Part shown: piece after piece, positions 9,219-18,771 of the stretch
Layout: every line of letters begins with the position of its first letter
How positions within the stretch are numbered: the stretch's first letter is position 1
DNA from: Parasitella parasitica
Lineage: Eukaryota; Mucoromycota; Mucoromycetes; Mucorales; Mucoraceae
Length of the DNA stretch: 28,077 bases
Reading direction: 5' to 3'
Assembly: GCA_025201805.1 (NCBI GenBank)
Contig: MU619237.1
Coordinates: forward strand, 208,972 to 237,048
The notes under the pieces: model-generated
The model's input: the letters and a program-made list of their open reading frames with translations, nothing else
Database searches by the model: none
Told to the model about the DNA's origin: nothing
Translations under genes and position numbers: made by a program

Positions 9219-9242
9219 TTACGTCATTTGAGCCTTTATAAA
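9219..9242 (-). promoter_or_regulatory. CRE/Gcn4-like site and TATA-like element upstream of the KICS2-like gene
   Basis: On the minus strand TATAAA (9240-9235) lies about 105 bp upstream of the ATG at 9131, and TGACGTAA (9226-9219) lies just downstream of it. TGACGTAA is the half-CRE/bZIP type site bound by ATF/CREB and Gcn4-like factors. A single short match can be chance. Its position next to the only TATA-like element makes it worth noting for a nutrient-signalling gene. Confidence 0.35.
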
Positions 9243-10708
9243 TGAGATTTGGAGAAGCCATCATTGTACTCGAACAGTTTGATCACAATAATACCTGTAA
9301 ATATTTACTTGAATCATCCCTCAAGCTCCATATTCACTGATGATATTTCGTGCTTGTCTGAAAATTACATAGGAATTGCCAGAAAAGATATCAGCGAAGC
9401 AGACATACAAAGCCAAGTATGATAAAGTACATGTAGTATGTACGGTTGAGAGATCTCTTGTCTGTACACGACAGCAGCCATCTCTTTTCCTCGCTACAAA
9501 AATGTTTCGTTTTTATGGAATCTATGTGGAATCTATTAAGGAGGCATATCGTATATTTACAAGTGCTTTACGTTTGGCTAAAATAAGGAATCCTCCAGCT
9601 TTCTAACTTTTTTTTTATGGGTATGGAAAAAAAAAAAAAAAAAAAAAAGCCATTAAAATACATATTAGAAGATCTGATGAGGAGTGTTTTTATGTGAACA
9701 ATATACGAGACAATATATGAGGCATGTTTTCACCTATATTTGCATATTTCACGCTTCCTTTTTATTTATTTTTTGCGAGATGCGATTGACTAATACTCCC
9801 GCTGATGTCCTCCATCATTTATCCAGTGCATGTATATCTTGACAAAAAGTGGCAATCAGGAACCTTAAATTGTCAAGCTCATGACTGACGTTGCCAAAGC
9901 ACCTCTTTACTCCTCGCTGACCTCTGACGCATGCTATCTAGACGATTCAGCTCAAGCTCGTCACCCTTTTCCAAACTATGCTCAACTCAGGATACAGTGG
10001 TGATGCTATTGATGTTTTTGATGGTAAACGGCAAGTGTTCAGGCTACTTTTGCGCGAGGACATCGTTTTTATTTCCCCCCCCCAAAAAAAAATACAGCAT
10101 TTGATTGCATGCTCTCATTTGAAAATAAATAATGGGCCGACAATTTCATGCCATATTCAAGGCATGCAACATCCAAGTCTTTTAGTTAACAGTGGCAGCA
10201 GCACAATTCTGCCTCTCTAGAGCATCTTCAAATGTTTTTTTTTATAAATATAATTGCGAGTGGATTTATATACAGCGCTGCACTTTTTTCCGCCAAAATC
10301 ATGCAAATTTGAGGTTATTCCAGGTTTTCCAATTAGGGTTACAGCGCCTACTGGTGCATTTTCACAATCTGTAACCAAAATGGACTAGACACTAATTGGC
10401 CAAGTTTATAGTGCTTCATACATCACACTGGAAAGTGAAAAACTCGCTCCAAACAATGGGTAGGGGTGCGAGCAAGATGTTTAGAAAAGAAGTGCACAGA
10501 ATCCCCTTTTGTTTACTTGTTTTTGCAAAGGAATCAACAATATCCTCTTCGCGCCCCGCATATTGCCATGTGTAACCATCATTCATAATTTAGTGATTTA
10601 CAGAGGATAACCAGTTAGTGAACAGTGTTTCAGATGGTACAACAAGATATATATGATTGGTCTATACCAATTTTAAAAGTGTGGGGTTTTATCCGCTGTA
10701 AATGTCGT
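9243..10708. other. Intergenic region between the divergent KICS2-like and CSL genes
   Basis: About 1.5 kb, AT-rich, with an A22 tract at 9627-9648 and a C-rich/A-rich patch near 10073-10091. A frame at 9501-9605 (plus) could encode a 34-residue peptide starting MFRFYGIYVESIKEAYRIF, but nothing supports it beyond an ATG in a reasonable context. The frame at 9978-10220 has no family features. I found no tRNA-like or other RNA structure by eye. The right part presumably holds the CSL promoter. Confidence 0.5.
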
Positions 10709-10716
10709 ATAAAAAG
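10709..10716 (+). promoter_or_regulatory. TATA box of the CSL gene
   Basis: TATAAAAA, 59 bp upstream of the ATG at 10775 and followed by a pyrimidine-rich leader. Its position argues against using the upstream in-frame ATG at 10634, which would place the TATA box inside the coding region. Confidence 0.65.
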
Positions 10717-10774
10717 GATCCCAAGAAGAAATCCCCCTTTTTTTTTTCTCTTCTTCCTCACCTCTAATTCCATC

Positions 10775-10882
10775 ATGGCAACTGATAATTCAACCACACG
10801 CAAGAGAAAACAAGAAAACTGGTCTGATTTTGTTTACTCGTCGCCCAATTCGCCTCAGCAGCAACTCACTTACCCGCAACAA

Positions 10883-10918
<36 letters not shown>

Positions 10919-13857
10919 CAACAGCATCATCATGACTTCAACATAGACTCCATATTCACTGCGGCTCCGCAGGAGCATGAAAACAATGCTGGAAGCAGGA
11001 GACACTCAGTCACTGTCGGTGAGATGCACTTTCATTCGTTCGACAAGCCGCATGGATTCCATGATTTAGAACAACTACTTGGTGCTTCTCTGCCGTCGTC
11101 ATGGTCCTCGTCAAGCTCGGGCGGCTCTACTATCCAAAATAGCAATAACAATGTCGATATGATTCCTCATCGTCGTGCTCTGTCTCTTCGTTTAGACACA
11201 CCTACGCAGCCTATCGACATGCACCGTGCCTCTATTTCCACCGCCTCGCCTACCACTCCGGCCTTTTTTTCTCCTAGCTTTCTTGATGCATTGAAGCAAG
11301 AAGACGACATCATGTTCGACTCCAACAACCAGTTTTCTGACGATATGATACACGATTTTATGATGTCTACGTCTGCACCGACCCCAGCATCCACTGCGGC
11401 AGCGTCCTCAGCAACAACAACTACAGCAACAACAACAATCACACCATCTGTTATCAGTGCAGGTGACGATGTAAATAACCTTACAAACTGGCTTTTAAAC
11501 CAACCTGCCACGCACAACAATCTGGCAAAGAGAAAGTCATCGACAGCATCGACAACAGCGTCGTCGACCTCGCCTTCTTCCTCGTCAGCGCATATGATGT
11601 CTACTCCGTCGCCTCCCTCTGCTCCAATGACTTCGTTATATCAGCAGCAGCACCCCTCCATCCCAGAAGAAGAGGACGAGGACATTGATACAAACCTGCT
11701 TCGCAATAGTACAATCAATTCTCGCATCATGCAAGGAGCAAACAATGCTTCCATCATGAAGCCTTTGATCCAAAAATACCTTGCCACGCTCGGAGACGAA
11801 AGAAAGATCGTTATTCTTACAAGCAAAGTCGCACAAAAGAGCTACGGCACTGAAAAAAGGTTCTTATGCCCGCCGCCGTCCACTGTGCTTTCTGGCGCTT
11901 CTTGGCATACGATAAACCCTTCTGCTGCGCTGTCCACAAAGCCGCTGCCTCCAAACCTTGTGGTTCAGATATCAGGCGAAAAGACCAGCCAAAATGGTGT
12001 TATTGAATGGCATAATAGTAATAATACCGTAATTGATGCTAATTCTATTATGCCTGGTGATACAGTAGGCGTGACAGGAAATTGTGTATCTAAACAATTG
12101 CATATCAACGATGCAGACGAAAAGAGAAAGCGAGTCGAAGTCTATGTCAAAGTCTGTCTCGGCAACGGCATTCATCTGGGATCCTTTGCATCAAAGGGCA
12201 TCAAGGTCATCTCCAAGCCGTCCAAGAAAAGACAAAGCGTAAAGAACATGGAACGTAAGTTTATAAACAAAATAAGAAAAAACGCCCTCTTTTTTTTTTA
12301 GTGTAACTAACAACAGTATTAGTTTGCATTCATCATGGAACAACCATTTCTTTATTTAATCGTATTCGCTCACAAACCGTTTCAACAAAATACTTGGGTG
12401 TAGCAACAAACAATAGCCATGGTAACAGCGCTGGCACCTGCTTTGTCGCTAGAACCGCTTCCTGGGATCCGTTTGTCATTTGGGTTGTCGACACAGCACG
12501 TTCTCCTGATGCACAGCAGCCGCAACAGCTTCTTCATCACCCCGACAACCCACACTTCCCTCCTCCTCCAGCCATCGCCTTGCAATCAGCGCCCGGTCAA
12601 GCCCCAATTGCATTGCATTACAATCAAACAGTCGTTCTGCAATGTGTAAGCACAGGCTTAGTCAGTCCTGTTATGGTGATTAGAAAGGTTGACAAAGGCA
12701 GCATGATTATGGGCGGCAACCGTCTCGATGATCTCTCTGGCCCTACCGGCGGTGAATGTGGCGATGAAGCTCTAGGTGATCCTGTCTCCCAGCTCCATAA
12801 GATTGCCTTTCAGATCGTTCAAGATCCGTCTATTGCGCACAGCAACAAGGCTAATTACAGACATTATCAATTGCCACAGCACCTGCCTACCACCGAATGG
12901 ACGTTACCTCAAACAAGCCAAGCTGTAACCTATCTTGCCTGTCTCGATAATGTCGTTGGCATGCACAAGACAACCACCGAAAGAAGCTTTGTAACTCCCC
13001 GTCCTATCCCTCCTACGCCTCCCACATCGTCCATGTCTACTTCTGCATTGAATAACCATAGCAACATGCCTTTGGAGTCCTCACTTCTGTCTTCATCGTG
13101 GTCTGCTGAGTCTACCTTTGATGGCTATGGCGTAATGTGTCAACAGCAGCAGCAGCAGCAGCATCATTTGGAAACTGGTGGAGGAAAAATGACTCGAAAA
13201 AGAAGAGTTTCGTGCGATATCACTGGAAAACCAATTTCATTACCTGTAATGAAAAACAATACGAGTAATCGTCGTCGTGTCAATTCGCTTAATGATGGTG
13301 TATTAGTAAAGCACGAAAATACAGGCGCTGGTCGTCGTAGCAGCCTTTCTTCTGACCGTCGCGGTAGCATTAGCTCTGATAGCGGCATCTACCATTCAAA
13401 CGGTGCTTGTTGGACCGAAGATGTTTCTGATGCTTCAGTGTGGACCATTGTTGGCACTGATTGTGCGACTTATAGATTTTGGACGCCACCAGCTATTGTC
13501 GATTTGAACTCACCCTTCTCCAATAATACCGTAGCTGCTAGCCCTATAACACCATTCCCAGTCTTGTCTGCCACCGGCAACCAACTTGTCCATAACGCGA
13601 ATATCCAACAAATGCTTCATTTGACCGGCGAAAACTTTGCACGCGATATATCGGTATGGTTTGGTGACATCAAAGCGCCTCGTACAGATTACAAGTCTCG
13701 AGAATCCATTTCATGCTCTATTCCTGACCTCCAGACGTTGATGGAGAGCCCCACCGCTTTCTTGGACAACGAAACCCAACAGCACCATAAGATTCCTATC
13801 TTATTTGTTCGTGGTGACGGTGTGGTATACAATACTGATATGTTTTATAGCTTCTAA
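10775..13857 (+). CDS. CSL-family (CBF1/Su(H)/LAG-1) transcription factor
   Basis: Two exons: 10775-12254 and 12317-13857, with a 62-bp intron ending at CTAACAACAG, predicting 1006 residues. The ATG at 10775 is chosen because a TATA box and a pyrimidine leader lie just upstream. The N-terminal ~325 residues are low complexity with a 16-Gln run. The RHR-N domain follows: KVAQKSYGTEKRFLCPPPS and GIKVISKPSKKRQSVKN are diagnostic CSL DNA-contact blocks. Across the splice, TTISLFNRIRSQTVSTKYL opens the beta-trefoil domain. VIRKVDKGSM and DPVSQLHKIAFQIVQD follow, then a long insertion (about residues 680-865) before WTIVGTDCATYRFW. The RHR-C/IPT domain (ENFARDISVWFGDIKA) ends the protein. CSL factors bind GTGGGAA-type sites. 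Fungi have no Notch; S. pombe Cbf11 and Cbf12 act in lipid metabolism, cell cycle and adhesion. The size resembles the large Cbf12-like class. Confidence 0.96.
10877..10924 (+). repeat. CAG/CAA trinucleotide repeat coding for 16 Gln
   Basis: Sixteen consecutive Gln codons (mixed CAA and CAG with a long pure CAG core) in the disordered N-terminus of the CSL protein, followed by His codons. The length is likely to vary between strains. A second, shorter CAG run lies at about 13144-13160 in exon 2. Confidence 0.9.
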
Positions 13858-16815
13858 ATATGAATACACTTTTTTACATGCTTATGATTCATCAAAAAAA
13901 AAACACACCACTATGATCCTCATTATTACCCCTTTTACCCTTTTTTTCTTTTTGTATAAAATCATTTACTCTTATGCTTCTAGTGCCTTTTTCTCTTATT
14001 TTTTCATTTTTTCAAATCCCAATAAAAATTCCTTTATTTTTTGGCTCTTTGCAGTCAGATGCAGATACAGTTGTACAGTGTATAATTGTCAATTAAGTGT
14101 ATACGTGTTTTCTCAATGGTGAAACTTCATGATGAAAATTGCCTAATTCGGGGAGAAATCCATGGACAAGGGCTTCGTCAATTACCAGTAGAATTGTTGC
14201 ACATTCTACCGTATACAAAACAATCAAGTTAAATGTTGTGATAAATGATGTTGCACATGAAATCATTTGATTCAAATTGTTTACTGGAATACATACGTAT
14301 AATATGTGTATATGTTGCATATGATGTCTTTACAGACTTTTTAGCGTATAAACAATCAACAATAAGCATCCTGAACTTTGGAGCCTTACAAAAATCAAAC
14401 TTTAAATGTCTTGCACGCAAGATCAGGATTTCTTTTCGCTAGTATATAGTTTGCTTGGCTAGTTTACAATTAATAGCTATAAGGTTTTGTATACATTGTA
14501 CATGAGACGAGGAGTATACATGTATTAGTAACTTTAATGCTGTCTGTTTCTGGAATTTTACTGTTTTCCTGTCGATTAGGACAGGATAGTGAAATTTAAT
14601 CTAATATTTACCCTGTTTTATAGCATCCTCCTCAATGAGTCATTCGGTTACATAAAGATTCCCGCATCATTAGCTTAGTGTATGAAAATAGTGTCAGACA
14701 AGATATACCTTGTCAATATTAGACATGTATAATGTCTCAGCCTTGTGATTTTTTTTTTCGTCCGCTTTTAGCCTCATCTATTGTGTCCAGTTGTATATCT
14801 CTAAAGGTGGAAGATAGTACTTCAGAAAGTAGCAAGGAATTGCACCGCGGAAAAACTAAGAGTCTTTGCCATTACTTCCTGAGAAAGAAAACCAAGATAG
14901 TTGAGCCTTCCCATCCCAATTATACAACGAGCAACAAAGAAAGATAAAAGAACATAATTACAAAGGCAATACTCAAAAAGGGTTTACGTACCAATGATAA
15001 ACTACAGGATAACTATTTTTTGATATTGGCTCGAAATTGAAGGGCGACTTGAAAAATAGATTCAACTCGATGAAAGATTTGATGTAAACTCATATAGGTA
15101 CGCTTGGTCCAAACTCTCCGAGATATATACACTACGATTGATAAGCAATGATTTGCAGGAGGATATTTGCGTTGATCCAAAGATCAAGGATATTGAATGA
15201 GGGTTTGCAACGTGTGATCATGGTATCTTGAATATTCATTTTTATCCTGGAATTGTGTGCAAAATATAAACATTGATCAATGAATTGGTGTGCTTCTATC
15301 CAGTATGCTCTGAAGGATGCCAATTATTTGATATTACTGATCCTGACTCAATTTACAAACAGATGAGGAGAGATCGAATCAATATGGCGTTGCTGCCCTT
15401 TTCCTGGAGACACAGCTGAAAACTGAATCCATTCTTATAAGAAAATATGCTGTCTATATATGAACAGTAGAGCTCTTGTTCGCAAAAACCCTAGGCTATG
15501 CTTTTGATTTGTCTAGCAGTTACCGTCGTGCTCAGTGATACCGGTACGTAGACGTTGATATGTTTTCAAGGATTGACTCAGTAGTGAATATCATCGTTCT
15601 TCTAATAGATCAAAAATTATCTTTTCGCATTATCCAGTTTAAAAGTTGTTGCCAACTTTTATGGGCTATCAGCATATTGCCGCTTCTGAATACAAAAGAT
15701 GAGTAAATGTCTTATAAACACGGAATTTAAATACGCCCATTCAAGAAGTTGCGTGATAATACAAGCAGAGATAATGTAAAAAATGAAGGGAATGCCCTAC
15801 AACCTGGCCATGTCGAGTGTTGTTTTTCTTTCGCTTCCTTGATTAATTTGTTGCTCATGTAGTAGGGTGTATGGCGTACCTAAAGTAAGAGTTCAAAACC
15901 AATTTTCTTACTTTAGATTATACAGAAACGCAGTGAGCCCGTAGTTGTTTTGAGGGGTATTGTGTCTGTAGCAAAGGAGAAAATAAAAATTTGCTAAAAT
16001 GTAACATAACAAGTGTTTCCATGTAAACATGTGCCATTGGTAGCTGTTGTATTAATGCAACAGTTGGCGTTATTTTCAATCAACAAGCGCTGCTGAGATG
16101 TAGAGATACATGAACTTTTAAGCTTCTGGCAAAATATAGAGAGTGAAATTTCCAGATAGTTTGAAAGAGGCCATCAGCTACAGCCTGATCTTTTTCTTAT
16201 TGTTCAACGTGGGTATGACAAAGTTTGGAAGTTAATCAAAGTTCCTCTTTTGTGATTCATACAAAATAAAAAAGAAGAGTACAGGAATCTTCTCCTATTT
16301 CGTTCATGATACTGGATTTCTTTGAGCAGGTCTGGCATTCAGCAATTGAAATGAAAGGATAGAAGATAAAATAGTTTGAAGACATGTTGAGACCACATAT
16401 CTTGGCTCGTCTACATCTATCGCAGGTACAGTATCACCAAATTGATAAATGCTGATCCCTTTCTTTAGGGCTTAATACATAATTGATTTGTGCGACTTGT
16501 CTGTGAATGTAGAATAACGACTCGATGCCTTTTTGCTCGATGCCTTTTTGCATGCTTATTGCTACCAGCGAGATTTCCTTACACTAGACCAGCCAGAAAG
16601 GAGACTCTTAGCCAGTCGCCGTTCTATTCTTTTGAGCTAGGCGAATGTGTTGTTCTCCAAAACTTTGTACAAAAATAAACGTAAATTAACAGTCAGTGGG
16701 TGGGTAAGTTTTCCAAGTGGAACTTCTTTTTGAAGATAACACCCTTCTTTCTTCTCTCATCTTCCTCCCCTCTTTTCTCTGGTTTGCTAAAAGACAAGAC
16801 TAGAAAAAAAAAAAA
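13858..16815. other. Gene-poor region of about 3 kb
   Basis: The first ~200 bases are probably the CSL 3' UTR (T-rich with scattered AATAAA-like sequence). Beyond this I see only short frames without family features, for example 14732-14947 (plus) and 15132-15323 (minus). Two small inverted repeats stand out: TCCTGTC-GATTAG-GACAGGA at 14567-14586 and CTGTTG-TATTAATG-CAACAG at 16044-16063. A short direct repeat, CTCGATGCCTTTTTG, occurs twice near 16521-16551. Bases 16720-16800 form a pyrimidine-rich stretch typical of leaders in this window and probably belong to the next gene. No tRNA, snRNA or transposase was recognised. Confidence 0.5.
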
Positions 16816-18326
16816 ATGAAAACTGGAGCTATGAATAAAGGGCTGACACCCTCTTCGACTGTCTTGGGCTCTCAAAAAACGTAAATGAATTGGTTGTGCC
16901 ATGTGTTTTTTTTTTGTGAAATTAAAGCTGTGAGATTAGGAATACAATGGTTTTTTCGTCGATAGATAACCAGTCCGTATTATCACCCCTAAGCAATCAT
17001 CAGCTCAAGAAGCTTCAATATATCCAGCCCATGAAGCCCAAGGAAGCGTCCAAAGAAAACTGGAACAGCCATGTGTTTGTTTCATCTCCTTACGATCAAC
17101 CCACTGTGCAGCATCCCTACACCAAGACAAAGCGACCTATCAAACTAATCCCACAAACATTTACAACCAACGCCCGCAATGAAAAAATCGAAAAGACCAC
17201 GCAGCGACCTACTATGGGTGGCAAAACCATCGGCGCTATTCAACATCTACCTGCCAACACTGCCATCAACCATCATAATCGCATGTCTTCTGAGGAACTT
17301 CGGCTACTAAGCCGCCGTATCGATCCTCACGAACCATTAGCCTCACCACATGCTTCTCCCCGAAAGCCGCCACTCCCAAACATCCGCCGCAATAGTAAAA
17401 AAAGAACCCTGCAAGAGCGTATTGCTGACACTAATACTGAGGCTGACGACGAAGAAAACGAACCGCCTACCAAGAAAATCCGCCAATTCACTTGTGAGCC
17501 TTGCAAGAAGGTGTACAAGACCAGAAATGGGTTTATCTACCACAAACAAAAATGCAAAAAGATAATCAGATTTGAAAGCAGTGCCATCATTGAATGCGTC
17601 TGCGAAAATTCCGCTGATGACACTGGCACTATGGTTGAATGCACCAAATGCAATAAATGGCTTCATTTGAGATGTTCTGGCGGTGTCACAAAGGAGGACA
17701 CTTATTGTTGCCCAAGGTGTAACCCTGCCACATTTTCGCTCCTTGACGACAACCTGCAAACAGAGCCAGAGCAAATAGCCACCACAATAGCAGGTCTCGT
17801 TGAAAATGAAAACAAAGACGAGTACGACGAAAACGAAGAGGGAGATGAGTTTGAAGACGAAGAGCAGCATATCTTTAATAATGGTCGCATTATAGCGGTT
17901 TCTGCTCTGTGCGAAGCAAAAGAAAGAGGCAAAAATCTTACCAAAACCTTTCAAGAAGCTGCTCAACAAGAGCAAAATGGCGAGACCACAGAAGGCGAAG
18001 CTGGAAAGAACCACTTTAGCTTTCTCAGCTTATTTTCTGATGAGCTGGGCATGGAAGCAGCCACAATGACTGTAGACTCGCCCACATTGCCACCTTCCTC
18101 AATCATTGCCGACGAGGATTGGAATAATGGCTTCAACGACTTTAACTCGAGTGATTGGTGCAATGATGATGTACCGTCTCTGTTGTTCTCTGACAATAAC
18201 CCATCATCTTCTTTTGTTGACGACTTTATTACATCAGACATTCCTTCGTCCCCTAACATGACTCAACAAGCGGACTGGCTCCACTTTGCAAATTTTGATT
18301 TCGATTTTACTTCGGATATCAATTAA
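16816..18326 (+). CDS. C2HC zinc finger plus PHD finger nuclear protein
   Basis: The certain part is the open frame 16947-18326 (459 residues). I prefer a two-exon model starting at ATG 16816: exon 1 16816-16880, a 59-bp GT-AG intron, exon 2 16940-18326, joining in frame (483 residues in total). The upstream ATG directly follows the pyrimidine leader and an A tract. Domains, numbered from 16947: a basic/acidic stretch with PPTKKIRQ, probably a nuclear signal; then a C2HC finger FTCEPCKKVYKTRNGFIYH...C (about 182-205); then a PHD finger (C4HC3) from ECVCENS through CTKCNKWLHLRCSGG to CCPRC (about 215-256). The rest is acidic and Ser/Asp/Asn-rich, ending with several Trp-Asp/Asn clusters that resemble an activation region. 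PHD fingers read histone tails, often H3K4me. I cannot name an orthologue; a chromatin-linked transcription regulator is inferred. Confidence 0.85.
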
Positions 18327-18771
18327 CAACCATCCTCACTCTTTATGCCACATCTCATTTTTCATTACTTTTTTTTATTTTTTTTTATTCATATAGTCTT
18401 AGTTTATTAGTCATTTTTTTCCAGAAAAAAAAAACACAAAAAAAAAAAAAAATTGTATTAAACATTATATCATTGTCATAATACATCCGTGGCCATCATC
18501 ATGGCTTGAATATATGCATTTCAAGATGTGCTGCATTTGGCAGTTTGAAGATAACCTTTTTTGTTACAAGTATTTGTAAGAGTTTTGCTATGGCATTTCA
18601 GGTTCCAGAAAACCATTGATTTTGGTGTGTATTCACGCGTTGTTTCAAAAAGAGATTTGCTTGTTGGGTTAACCTTCAACAAATTGGTATACAGGATGGA
18701 AAAGCCTTTTTCTCTCTCGTTCTTTTTTTTTTTTCTTTCTTTCACAAGCTAGGCTTGTAGAGTTCCAATTC
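18327..18771. other. Spacer between the PHD gene and SWR1, with SWR1 leader
   Basis: 445 bp containing the AT-rich 3' end of the PHD gene (T runs at 18369-18390, A runs at 18424-18453) and, from about 18707, a pyrimidine-rich leader before the SWR1 ATG at 18772. No gene is supported here. Confidence 0.6.
18744..18758 (+). repeat. Perfect 6-3-6 palindrome just upstream of the SWR1 start
   Basis: ACAAGC-TAG-GCTTGT, ending 13 bp before the SWR1 ATG and following a long pyrimidine tract. It could form a small RNA hairpin in the leader or be a palindromic factor-binding site. Chance is also possible. Confidence 0.6.

Noticed and set aside
10625-10774. Upstream extension of the CSL frame (ATG at 10634)
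   Set aside because: It would include the TATAAAAA box and the pyrimidine leader; the ATG at 10775 has the better context and position.
15132-15323. Minus-strand 63-codon frame in the gene-poor region, considered as a transposon fragment
   Set aside because: No transposase, reverse transcriptase or integrase motif could be recognised, and there is no flanking repeat.
15840-15910. Possible tRNA (GTTCAAAACC box-B-like sequence)
   Set aside because: No matching A box and no cloverleaf stems could be drawn around it.
17343-18014. 223-codon minus-strand open frame opposite the PHD gene
   Set aside because: It is the antisense shadow of a well-supported coding exon; composition is hydrophobic low complexity with no family motif.
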